DNA of 64,000 bases from contig CAVVAE010000002.1 of NCBI GenBank assembly GCA_963746185.1, positions 248,001 through 312,000 on the forward strand, read 5' to 3'. Below are positions 19,081 through 26,972 of the stretch, piece by piece; position 1 is the stretch's first letter; each line of letters begins with the position of its first letter. The stretch comes from CAVVAE01 sp963746185 (GTDB lineage Bacteria > Actinomycetota > Actinomycetes > Propionibacteriales > Nocardioidaceae). Both the position numbers and the translations under genes were made by a program. Below the pieces are notes generated by a model. The model was given only the letters and a program-made list of their open reading frames with translations, was not told where the DNA came from and searched no databases.

Positions 19081-20012
19081 TCATCACCGTGACGCCCAAC
19101 CCGGCGTACGACGTGACGTATGAGCTGGCGAGCCTGGTCGTCGGCGACGTCCACCGTGTCTCGCGCGTGCATCGCCGGGTCGGCGGCAAGGGCATCAACG
19201 TTGCCCGGGTGCTCGACACGTTCGGGGTCTCGACGCTGGCGCTAGTCCTTGCCGACAAGGCTTTTGCCGACGAGGCCCGTGCTGAAGGACTCAACATCGA
19301 TGCGGTTGAGGGGCTGCCCGGCGTACGAAGCACCCTGGTCTTGCAAGCCGCCGATGGCACCACCACCTCGTTGTGGGAGCCAGGTCAGCCGGCATCGCCT
19401 TCAGCGGGAGAAGACCTCGCGAAGCAGGTGGCCACCCGGCTTGCCGATGCGACTGGTTTGGTGATCTCTGGCAGCCTGCCACCTGGCGTAGCCGCCGACG
19501 TGCCTGCACGACTCGCCACTGACGCGGTGTCGGCCGACGTGCCGGTGGTGGTGGATGTCGACGACGAAGCGCTACTGCTGGCGGCGAAGGTGCCCGGCGT
19601 CGTGCTCATGCCCAACCAGGACGAGCTGTCGCGGCTGGTGGGTACAGGCTGCGAGACACCGGCCGATGTCGTGGCTGCCGCCCAGGCGTGGGTTCTCAGT
19701 GGTGTGGCCGCGGTCGTGGCGACCCGCGGCGCAGAAGGGATGGTGGCGGTGACGAAGGACGGCGCCTGGCTGGCCAAGCTCGACGAGCCCGTGACCGGAA
19801 ACCCGACGGGTGCGGGTGATGCCGCCGCGGCCGGGGTGATCCGCGGGCTTGCCGCCGGTGAAAGCTGGCCCGAACTGCTGCGCGAGGCCGTCGCCATGTC
19901 AGCGGCAGCCGTGCTGGAGCCGGTAGCCGGCCACCTCGACGTCGCCGCCTACGAGAAGCTCGTGGATCGGGTGGCTGTCAGCACCCTGCCCGTCGCGAGG
20001 GGCACCGCATGA
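19077..20012 (+). CDS. PfkB-family 1-phosphofructokinase / tagatose-6-phosphate kinase-like
   Basis: 311 residues of the PfkB/ribokinase fold: TPNPAYDVTYEL start, GGKGINVARVL, ISGSLPPGV, MPNQDEL and the anion-hole motif GNPTGAGDAAAAG with catalytic Asp. This subgroup (FruK, LacC, AgaZ-partner kinases) phosphorylates ketohexose phosphates to bisphosphates. In context it would convert the fructose-6-P or tagatose-6-P from the SIS deaminase into the bisphosphate cut by the aldolase encoded next. GTG 19077 overlaps the ROK stop and its own stop overlaps the aldolase start. Confidence 0.85.
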   Translation: MIITVTPNPAYDVTYELASLVVGDVHRVSRVHRRVGGKGINVARVLDTFGVSTLALVLADKAFADEARAEGLNIDAVEGLPGVRSTLVLQAADGTTTSLWEPGQPASPSAGEDLAKQVATRLADATGLVISGSLPPGVAADVPARLATDAVSADVPVVVDVDDEALLLAAKVPGVVLMPNQDELSRLVGTGCETPADVVAAAQAWVLSGVAAVVATRGAEGMVAVTKDGAWLAKLDEPVTGNPTGAGDAAAAGVIRGLAAGESWPELLREAVAMSAAAVLEPVAGHLDVAAYEKLVDRVAVSTLPVARGTA

Positions 20013-20836
20013 CTGTCGCCGCGATGTCTGATGTGGTCGCAGCCGTTCGTCCAGGCGGGCTGGGTGCGTTCAACGTCATCCAGCTCGAGCATGCCGAGGC
20101 CATCGTCAGGGGTGCGGAATCAGCCGGCCGCCCGGTCGTCCTGCAGATCTCTGAGAACACCGTCGCGTACCACGGTTCCCTGGCCCCGTTGACGATCGCG
20201 TGTCTGCGCATCGCTGCCGAGAGCTCTGCTGACATCGTCGTACACCTCGACCACGCCACCGACGTGCAGCTCATCGGACAAGCGGTCGAGCTCGGGGTGG
20301 GATCGATCATGTACGACGCTTCGGCCATGCCACACGACGCCAACGTCGCTGCCACGGCAGAGGTGACCCGCTGGTGCCACGACCGCGCAGTCTGGGTCGA
20401 GGCGGAGCTCGGTGAGGTCGGAGGCAAAGACGGCGTCCACGCCCCCGGAGTACGAACCAACCCCGACGAGGCTGCCGCCTACGTCCGGGCTACCGACGTG
20501 GATGCGCTCGCGGTGGCCGTCGGTTCGTCGCACGCGATGCTGACGCGAGACGCAGAGCTCGACAACGACCTGATTGCAGCAATAGCCACGGCGGTCGATG
20601 TCCCTCTGGTGCTGCACGGCTCGTCAGGCGTGCCTGACGTGGGGATCGCGGCCGCCGTGGCGCACGGTGTCGTCAAGGTCAATATCGCAACCCACCTCAA
20701 CAAGGCGATGACGACGGCCGTACGTGAGGCGCTCGCTGCCGATGACGAGCTGGTCGATCCGCGGAAGTACCTCGGACCTGGCCGGGATGCAGTTGCCGCC
20801 GAGGTCTCGCGCTTGCTGACACTTCTCGCTGGCTAG
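20009..20836 (+). CDS. Class II ketose-bisphosphate aldolase (Fba/GatY/AgaY-like)
   Basis: 275 residues: GAFNVIQLEHAEAI start, zinc/catalytic motif HLDHA, YDASAMP, EAELGEVGGKDG, AVGSSHAML and LHGSSGVPD with a second zinc-ligand region. It cleaves fructose- or tagatose-1,6-bisphosphate to DHAP and glyceraldehyde-3-P. It is short, like GatY/KbaY/AgaY enzymes (about 285), rather than the long housekeeping Fba. It is the last gene of the co-directional string, fed by the PfkB kinase gene (ATGA overlap). Which of the two sugars it prefers cannot be told by eye. Confidence 0.86.
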   Translation: MTVAAMSDVVAAVRPGGLGAFNVIQLEHAEAIVRGAESAGRPVVLQISENTVAYHGSLAPLTIACLRIAAESSADIVVHLDHATDVQLIGQAVELGVGSIMYDASAMPHDANVAATAEVTRWCHDRAVWVEAELGEVGGKDGVHAPGVRTNPDEAAAYVRATDVDALAVAVGSSHAMLTRDAELDNDLIAAIATAVDVPLVLHGSSGVPDVGIAAAVAHGVVKVNIATHLNKAMTTAVREALAADDELVDPRKYLGPGRDAVAAEVSRLLTLLAG

Positions 20837-20846
20837 TGGCGGGGCG

Positions 20847-21401
20847 CTACCAGGTGAGGATCAGGTGGATGTAGTTCTCGCCGGATGCGCCGAGGTGTTG
20901 CACCTGGAGCTCGGCGGTCAAGTAGCCCACCTTGGCTCGCATGAACGGTGAGTCGACATTGCCGCTCTCGTCGACCTTCACGTCGAAACGCCAACGCTGC
21001 AACGGCTTTGCGTCGATCTTGAGGTCGTCTGCGATGCCTTGCGCAATCGTGATGGCCTGGTCGACGTCGAGTCCGATGGAGTGGACGTCCATCGTGGTGG
21101 GATCGCCGGTCTCGGAGTTGCCCGACCCATAGCTGTCGGCGTTCACCCGGCGAGCGGTCAAAGACGTGGTCGTCCATTCCGGCAACGCCAGCCTGAGCTC
21201 GAAGCCGGCGTCACACGAGACGTCCATCACCGATTCCCCTGGCTCCATACCCAGGTCCTCGCGCGACGGAGGCGCGCTGAGGTCGTAAGACCGACTCTCA
21301 CACGAGGAGGATGTGTCGTCGTCGCTCGTCATGTCTGAACCACATCCTTGCGTCAGTGCTGCCACCACGAGAACGACGAGCAATCCTGCCCGGATCCGCA
21401 C
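20847..21401 (-). CDS. Putative lipoprotein coupled to the 604-aa protein
   Basis: 184 residues with a lipoprotein signal (LLVVLVVAALTQGC; Cys at about residue 20). The mature part is acidic and Ser-rich at first, then beta-rich (AELQVQHLGASGENYIHLIL). I do not recognise the family. Its GTG start shares the G of the upstream TAG stop (TAGTG), so it is made together with the large protein at 21401-23215. A chaperone, anchor or immunity role for that partner is possible but unproven. Confidence 0.7.
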   Translation of the reverse strand: MRIRAGLLVVLVVAALTQGCGSDMTSDDDTSSSCESRSYDLSAPPSREDLGMEPGESVMDVSCDAGFELRLALPEWTTTSLTARRVNADSYGSGNSETGDPTTMDVHSIGLDVDQAITIAQGIADDLKIDAKPLQRWRFDVKVDESGNVDSPFMRAKVGYLTAELQVQHLGASGENYIHLILTW

Positions 21402-23215
21402 TATTCGACACCTAGCTCGACTCTGACATCCCAGTCACTCAGCCGTTCGAGGATGTCGTCGATGTTGTTCTGGAGGCGAGCGTCGTCGATCCGGTCATTG
21501 ACGGGCTGGTTGAGCAGATCACGTACCAGGTCGGGGTCTTCAGCCAGCAGCTTCTGGTACGCCGGCAGGGTGTCGTGCTCGATCAGGTCCCACCGGGTGT
21601 CGAAGTCGGAGATGTTGCCGTCCGGAAGCGGTGTGGTGACGTCAAGCTCGCCGTAGGGACGCGGGGTGTGCAGGCCGGGGAGGTCGATCGGGGTGCCAGG
21701 GATGTGGAATCCGGGGGTGTCGACACCGGGCGCTTCCACCCGACCGCCGAACGTCAGCGGGTCGTACTGCCCGAGTGTCTGGGCGCCCGGGATGCCGGGC
21801 GCACCGACCGCGCCCATCGCGTATGTCATCGCTTGTCCCACGGGGCCATGGTAGTTGCGCATGTCGTCGTATGCCTGACCGATGATGTCGTGTTGCTCAC
21901 GGTAAAGCAGCTGCTCGTTGCCAGCGGTGACCCGGCCGGAATCGCCGCTGTCGATGCCCTCCCAGGCTTCGTACGTGCGAGCGTCAATGAGCCCAGCGTC
22001 ATACATCTCCTCGATACCGGCGAGACCGTTGGCCATGTAGGCCTCATGCATCGGCATCTGGTCGGAGAAGATCGACTTCTGCATCTGCAGCAGGCTGGTC
22101 TCGAAGAACGCGAACTCGTGCTCGCTCATCTGGCCGATCACGGTGAGGTCACGCAGCGCCGGTGGCAGCAACGGGACGACCAGCCAGTCTGGCGCGACAT
22201 CGAGCGGTGTCGAAGCGATGTCACTCAGCTGCCTGAGCAGCTGGAGGTCGAACATGCCGCCGGCGAAGGTCGGGCCGATCATGCTGGCCATGCCGGCCCA
22301 CTGGAAGTCAGGGTTGTCGAGGAAGAGCTTCGCGTAGTAGTCGTACGACGCGATCAGGTTGGGCAGGTTGGCATCAGCGCCCTGGCTGGGATCCCAGCCG
22401 TCGAGGTAGATGCCGGCCTTCTCGCACGCCGTAAGCAGCCAATAGCGCTGCAGCAGCGGACCGTAGTCGAGCGGCGGCACCCCGTCTTCGCGCATCAGGT
22501 CGAGCAGCCGCTTCGCGGCGGCTGCCGTCGGGAACTGGGTGGGGTCGAGGAAGTCGAGTCGGCCGAGCCGCTGCAGCTGCCGGCGCAGAGCCGCCATGTC
22601 GAGGCTGCTGAAGTCGATGCCAGGGAAGATGTCGACCACACCGAGCGGCATGTCGCCGGCCCTGACCAGTGCGAGCACGGTGGCGTCGGTCTTGCCCTTC
22701 TTCAGCCAGCCGGCGACCTTGGTTCCCTCGTCGTCGAGATGACCGTGGAGGGTGTGCTCTTCACGCTTGAGCTGTTCGACGAGTGAGTTGCGGGCGACCG
22801 TGAGCTGGTGGTGGTAGGAGTCGAGGTCGTCGAGGTACTCGTCGATCTTCCCGTTCATGACGTGGTCCCACAGCGAAGGTGCGGTCTGACCGAAGTTGTT
22901 GGCCGCGGCGTCGTCGTAACGTTCGTTGAGCCTGTCGACGCCGGTGTTGTACGTCGTGATGGCGTCGCCCCAGTAGCGGGTGCAGCCGGCGGCGAACGCG
23001 GCGTCCTGGAGGATCTCTTCGGCTGTCTGCACGACCTGGTGATCGGCCGAGCTGAGTGGCGGCCGGAGCAACCCGCTGGTCACGGCTACCGCGTGGGCGT
23101 GCCTGGACAGGACGGCGCCGCGCGTCGACCCGACCGGCTTGGCTTGCGCCTCGGTCTGGTCGGCTGCGTCGTACACCGCGCTCGGGGTGGCGCGGTAATG
23201 CGGAAACAGTCCCAT
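21401..23215 (-). CDS. Large hypothetical protein, possible ESX/WXG-like effector
   Basis: 604 residues, no signal peptide or membrane span. The first 200 residues are helical (SADHQVVQTAEEILQDAAFA, LVEQLKREEHTLHGHLDDEG), like the WXG100/LXG helical hairpins that lead actinobacterial type VII substrates. The middle is mixed. Residues about 490-560 are Pro/Gly-rich with repeated PGVDTPGFHIPGTP-like turns, then a short acidic tail with WDVRVELG. I do not recognise the C-terminal domain and no nuclease or transferase motif is clear. It is translationally coupled to a lipoprotein gene. No ESX secretion genes are in the window. Confidence 0.65.
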   Translation of the reverse strand: MGLFPHYRATPSAVYDAADQTEAQAKPVGSTRGAVLSRHAHAVAVTSGLLRPPLSSADHQVVQTAEEILQDAAFAAGCTRYWGDAITTYNTGVDRLNERYDDAAANNFGQTAPSLWDHVMNGKIDEYLDDLDSYHHQLTVARNSLVEQLKREEHTLHGHLDDEGTKVAGWLKKGKTDATVLALVRAGDMPLGVVDIFPGIDFSSLDMAALRRQLQRLGRLDFLDPTQFPTAAAAKRLLDLMREDGVPPLDYGPLLQRYWLLTACEKAGIYLDGWDPSQGADANLPNLIASYDYYAKLFLDNPDFQWAGMASMIGPTFAGGMFDLQLLRQLSDIASTPLDVAPDWLVVPLLPPALRDLTVIGQMSEHEFAFFETSLLQMQKSIFSDQMPMHEAYMANGLAGIEEMYDAGLIDARTYEAWEGIDSGDSGRVTAGNEQLLYREQHDIIGQAYDDMRNYHGPVGQAMTYAMGAVGAPGIPGAQTLGQYDPLTFGGRVEAPGVDTPGFHIPGTPIDLPGLHTPRPYGELDVTTPLPDGNISDFDTRWDLIEHDTLPAYQKLLAEDPDLVRDLLNQPVNDRIDDARLQNNIDDILERLSDWDVRVELGVE

Positions 23216-23221
23216 CGTGGG

Positions 23222-23254
23222 CTGATCCTAGGCCCTGAGAGGGCCACTGATCAG
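23222..23254 (-). terminator. Hairpin terminator after the sugar-kinase gene
   Basis: Nested perfect arms CTGATC/GATCAG (outer) and GGCCCT/AGGGCC (inner) around a GAG loop overlap the kinase stop codon at 23251. No U-tract follows, as is common in high-GC actinobacteria. Confidence 0.55.
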
Positions 23255-24696
23255 CGGTCTGACCTGGTCACTTGCACGGCCGTGAGCCATCGGGCATATG
23301 GCGCATCCGTCGAGGCGTGAGCCGATGGCACGACATCGACCACAGCGGCCGGCACCGGCAGCGCAATGCCAGCGCCGCGCGCCGCGAGCACAGCCGCTCC
23401 AACCGCAGAGACACTGCGCAACGGCACGTAGCTGAGCGGACGTTGGAGTATGTCGGCGACGAGCTGCCGTACCCACTCCTCTCGGGCAACGCCGCCGGAC
23501 AACACCAGCGGCCCCTCATGTCCCCCGACCACCTCAAGTCCACGGCGGATCGTGAACGCCAACGCCTCGAACGCCGACCGCGCCAGCTCAGCACGACCGA
23601 CTGTCGGAGTCAGACCCGACCAACCCGCCACCGCGTCTGCCGACGCCACTCCCCCACGCTCTCCAGTCAAGAAGGGGACGAACGTCGCGCCGGCCGAACC
23701 GGGGGCAGCAGACTGCGCTGCGGCGACAAAGTCGTCCCAGCCCAGGCCGAGGGTCGCCTGCACCCAGTCAAGAGCGAGGCCGCCGTTCTGGATGGCGACC
23801 ATCTCGTACCAGCCGCCATCGGTGTCTGCATAAAGGTGCGTCGACGGATCGAGTCGCGGTGACGCCGTGGTGCCCGGCCGCAAGATCTGCACGCCGGTCC
23901 CGATGTTGACCACCAGCGTCTCGTGCCAACGCTCTGGTGGCTGCGTCTCTTTCAACGCGACCAGCGCACAGGCGGTGTCGGCGCCCCCGGCAACCACGGG
24001 AGTTCCGTGCGGAGCCCCGGCCTCGGCGGACCGGAAGCCTTCGGACTCCGGCCACCACCGAGTCGTACCCACCTGCTCGTCACTCGGCACGAGGGTGGGC
24101 AACTGCTTGCGCGAGACACCTGCCACCTCGAGCGCCTTGCCATGCCAGCCATCCCTCGCGACGTCCCAGAGCAGAGTCCCGGAGGCGTCACTGCGCTCGG
24201 TCACCCGGTCGCCCGTGAGGGTTCCTCGCAGCCAGTCCTTCGGAGTCATGATGAATTGTGCCGCCTCTACAGACCCCGGCTCGTGCTCGCGCAACCAGCT
24301 GAGGATCGGGCCTGGCATGCCCGCGACGATCGGGTTCGCGAGACGTGCGCGTGCCCACGCGTCCAGCGTGGTCCAGCTGCCCAGCGCGCGTGCCGCGCGC
24401 TGGTCGGGCCAAAGGATCGCTGGCCTCATGGGGCGGCCGCCGTGATCGACAAGGACGACGCCGTGCATCTGCCCGGTCACCCCGATTGACGTGACGGCTA
24501 CGTCCTGCCCGCTCGCGAACATCTCCCGGGCCGCTGCCTCTAAACCCGCCTCCCACACTGCCGGGTCGGTCTCGGCGAAGCCTGACTGTGGCGAGTCGAC
24601 GTCGTACGACGCGACGGACTCGGCGACTACCGCTCCGTCCCTGGCGACCAGGGCCAGCTTCAGCCCACTCGTGCCAAGGTCGACGCCGAGAAACAA
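23251..24696 (-). CDS. FGGY-family carbohydrate kinase (xylulokinase-like)
   Basis: About 481 residues. The N-terminal ATPase motif FLGVDLGTSGLKLALV, GQMHGVVLVD, WPDQRAAR, GGADTACALVAL and a C-terminal GGVAREEWVRQLVADIL identify a XylB-like FGGY kinase. It would phosphorylate a pentulose or related sugar. The start is TTG 24696: this gives the standard N-terminus 8 nt after the aldo/keto reductase stop, while longer frames are inside that gene. It forms a two-gene unit with the reductase, which hints at sugar or polyol use rather than xylose alone; no isomerase is present. Confidence 0.82.
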   Translation of the reverse strand: MFLGVDLGTSGLKLALVARDGAVVAESVASYDVDSPQSGFAETDPAVWEAGLEAAAREMFASGQDVAVTSIGVTGQMHGVVLVDHGGRPMRPAILWPDQRAARALGSWTTLDAWARARLANPIVAGMPGPILSWLREHEPGSVEAAQFIMTPKDWLRGTLTGDRVTERSDASGTLLWDVARDGWHGKALEVAGVSRKQLPTLVPSDEQVGTTRWWPESEGFRSAEAGAPHGTPVVAGGADTACALVALKETQPPERWHETLVVNIGTGVQILRPGTTASPRLDPSTHLYADTDGGWYEMVAIQNGGLALDWVQATLGLGWDDFVAAAQSAAPGSAGATFVPFLTGERGGVASADAVAGWSGLTPTVGRAELARSAFEALAFTIRRGLEVVGGHEGPLVLSGGVAREEWVRQLVADILQRPLSYVPLRSVSAVGAAVLAARGAGIALPVPAAVVDVVPSAHASTDAPYARWLTAVQVTRSDR

Positions 24697-24703
24697 GGTG
24701 AGC

Positions 24704-25729
24704 TCATTGCTCGCTTGACGTTGCCCACAGGTCGACGCCGGAGTCGACGGCGTACTCGTCGATGCGGCTGAGCTCGTCGTCGGTGAAGTCGAGCTTGTCG
24801 AGCGCCCGGATGTTTTCCTCGAGCTGGCGCACGCTGCTGGCACCCAACACGAGCGACGTCATCCGCTCGTCGCGCAACGCCCAGGCCAACGCCATCTGGG
24901 CCAGCGACTGGCCGCGCTCGCCGGCGATGTCGTTGAGGCCGCGTACCCGAGCGAGGGTCTCGTCGCTGAGCATGTCCTTGCCGAGGGTGCCGTCGCTGGC
25001 CGCCCTAGATCCCTCGGGGATCCCGTCGAGGTACTTGCTCGTCAGCAGGCCTTGAGCGAGCGCCGTGAAGCCGATGCACCCGACCCCGAGCTCGCCGAGG
25101 GCGTCAAGGAGATCGGGCTCGATCCAGCGGTTGAGCATCGAGTACGACGGTTGATGGATCAGTGCAGGAGTGCCCAGTTCTCGCAGGATCGCCACCGCCT
25201 CCCGAGTGCGCTCCGCAGAGTACGACGAGATCCCGACGTACAACGCCTTGCCCTGACGCACCGCCGTGTCCAACGCCCCCATCGTTTCCTCGAGCGGAGT
25301 GTCGGCGTCGAAGCGGTGGCTGTAGAAGATGTCGACGTAGTCGAGGCCCAACCGGGCCAGTGAGTCGTCGAGGCTGTTCAGCAGATACTTGCGGGAACCG
25401 AGGTCGCCGTACGGGCCGGGCCACATGTCCCAGCCTGCCTTGGTGGAGACCACGATCTCGTTGCGGTACGGCGCCAGGTCCTCGGCGAAGATCCGGCCGA
25501 AGTTCGTCTCGGCAGCCCCGTAGGGCGGGCCGTAGTTGTTCGCGAGATCGAAGTGCGTCACGCCGAGGTCGAACGCGCGCCGGATCACCGCGCGCTGGGT
25601 CTCGATGGGGCGTTCGTCACCGAAGTTCTGCCACAGGCCGAGCGACAGGGCGGGCAGCTTGAGGCCGCTGCGCCCGCAGCGCCGGTAGGTCATCGAGTCG
25701 TAGCGGTCCTGAGCGGCGAGATATGTCAC
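24704..25729 (-). CDS. Aldo/keto reductase, YghZ/GPR-type
   Basis: 341 residues with the typical opening TYLAAQDRYDSMTYRRCGRSG, which sets the start at GTG 25729. The catalytic tetrad is visible: Asp in HFDLANNY, Tyr in NNYGPPYG, Lys in STKAGWD and His in YSHRFD. YghZ-like enzymes (L-glyceraldehyde-3-phosphate reductase, AKR14) reduce small aldehydes with NADPH. The C-terminal LGASSVRQLEENIRAL is the cofactor-binding end. It is upstream of, and probably co-transcribed with, the FGGY kinase. Confidence 0.85.
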   Translation of the reverse strand: MTYLAAQDRYDSMTYRRCGRSGLKLPALSLGLWQNFGDERPIETQRAVIRRAFDLGVTHFDLANNYGPPYGAAETNFGRIFAEDLAPYRNEIVVSTKAGWDMWPGPYGDLGSRKYLLNSLDDSLARLGLDYVDIFYSHRFDADTPLEETMGALDTAVRQGKALYVGISSYSAERTREAVAILRELGTPALIHQPSYSMLNRWIEPDLLDALGELGVGCIGFTALAQGLLTSKYLDGIPEGSRAASDGTLGKDMLSDETLARVRGLNDIAGERGQSLAQMALAWALRDERMTSLVLGASSVRQLEENIRALDKLDFTDDELSRIDEYAVDSGVDLWATSSEQ

Positions 25730-25827
25730 GGTGACAGTCTGGTCGACCGGAGTCGCCGGCGCACCCCGGGCCGAGGGTCGAAACACCGGCTGGCCTGCAG
25801 ATAGCGAGCGATTCCTCTGCCCAGCCG

Positions 25828-26799
25828 CTACTCGTCGAGTTCAGGCGTCGGGTCGGCCTCGCCGGCCCGCTCGTCGCGCTCAGCCCATTCGAGCAGCGGG
25901 TCCAACGAGAACACAGCCTCGTCGATGCCCTCATGCAGGTCGCCGAGTGCCGCATAGCGCTCGGGGACGGTGGCGATCGTGAAGTCCTGGGGCAGTACGT
26001 CGTCGACCTCGTCCCACCTGATCGGCGTCGACACCTTGGCCTCGGGTACGCCGCGGACGGAGTAGGCGCTGGCGATCGTGTGGTCGCGCGCGTTCTGGTT
26101 GTAGTCGACGAAGAGCTGGTCAGGCATTCGGTCCTTGCGCCACCAGGCCGTGGTCACGTCACCACCCGCCCGCCGTTCGACCTCGCGCGCGAACGCAAGG
26201 GCTGCTCGGCGTACGTCGGCGAACGCCCATCGGGGCTCGATCCGGACGTAGATGTGCAGGCCTTTCCCGCCTGACGTCTTCGGCCACCCGACGGCCCCGA
26301 GCTCGTCGAGCACCTCGTGGGAGATGTGGGCCGCACGGCGAACCGTCTCGAACGTGCACTCCTCCATCGGATCGAGGTCGATGCGCCACTCGTCGGGGCG
26401 TTCGGTGTCAGATCGACGGGAGTTCCAGGGGTGGAACTCCACCGTGGACATCTGCACCGCCCAGATCACGCTGCCGAGCTCGGTGACGCACAGCTCGTTG
26501 GCGTGCCGGCCGTATCTCGGGAAGTCCACGCGGACCGTCTCGACCCATGGTGGGGCACCGTGGGGCAGCCGCTTCTGGTGCACCTTCTCACCGGCGATCC
26601 CGTCGGGGAACCGGTGCAGCATGCACGGCCGCTCCCGCAGCGCCCGCACAATGCCGTCGCCGACGCTCAGGTAGTAGTTGGCCAAATCGCGCTTGGTGGC
26701 ACCGATTGCCGGGAAGTAGACCCGGTCAGGATTCGAGATCCGAACCGTGCGGTCGCCGACCTCGAGTTCCACCGCGGGGCTCTTGCCAGCAGGCGCCAT
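25828..26799 (-). CDS. LigD-type DNA polymerase/primase domain protein
   Basis: 323 residues: ISNPDRVYFPAIGATKRDLANYY start, HQKRLPHGAPPWVETV, the catalytic RIDLDP (DxD), SGGKGLHIYVRI and VDYNQNARDHTIASAYSVR. These are motifs of the archaeo-eukaryotic primase-like polymerase of bacterial non-homologous end joining. In many actinobacteria the domain is a separate gene, as here; no Ku or ligase gene is adjacent. It would fill and process DNA ends. ATG 26799 starts the conserved domain promptly. Confidence 0.9.
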   Translation of the reverse strand: MAPAGKSPAVELEVGDRTVRISNPDRVYFPAIGATKRDLANYYLSVGDGIVRALRERPCMLHRFPDGIAGEKVHQKRLPHGAPPWVETVRVDFPRYGRHANELCVTELGSVIWAVQMSTVEFHPWNSRRSDTERPDEWRIDLDPMEECTFETVRRAAHISHEVLDELGAVGWPKTSGGKGLHIYVRIEPRWAFADVRRAALAFAREVERRAGGDVTTAWWRKDRMPDQLFVDYNQNARDHTIASAYSVRGVPEAKVSTPIRWDEVDDVLPQDFTIATVPERYAALGDLHEGIDEAVFSLDPLLEWAERDERAGEADPTPELDE

Positions 26800-26972
26800 G
26801 AGCCAAACCTAGCGGCGAGAGCCGGAGCTTCGCCCGAACCACCGTGGCGCGGATGTCCGGCACCAAGACCGTGGTTGGCCGCGAAATGAACAGGCCTGGC
26901 GGGGCTGCCGCTACCGGCCGTGGCGGAGTAGCCTGCGCTGCATCGATCACCCTCGACAGGAGATGCACTCTT

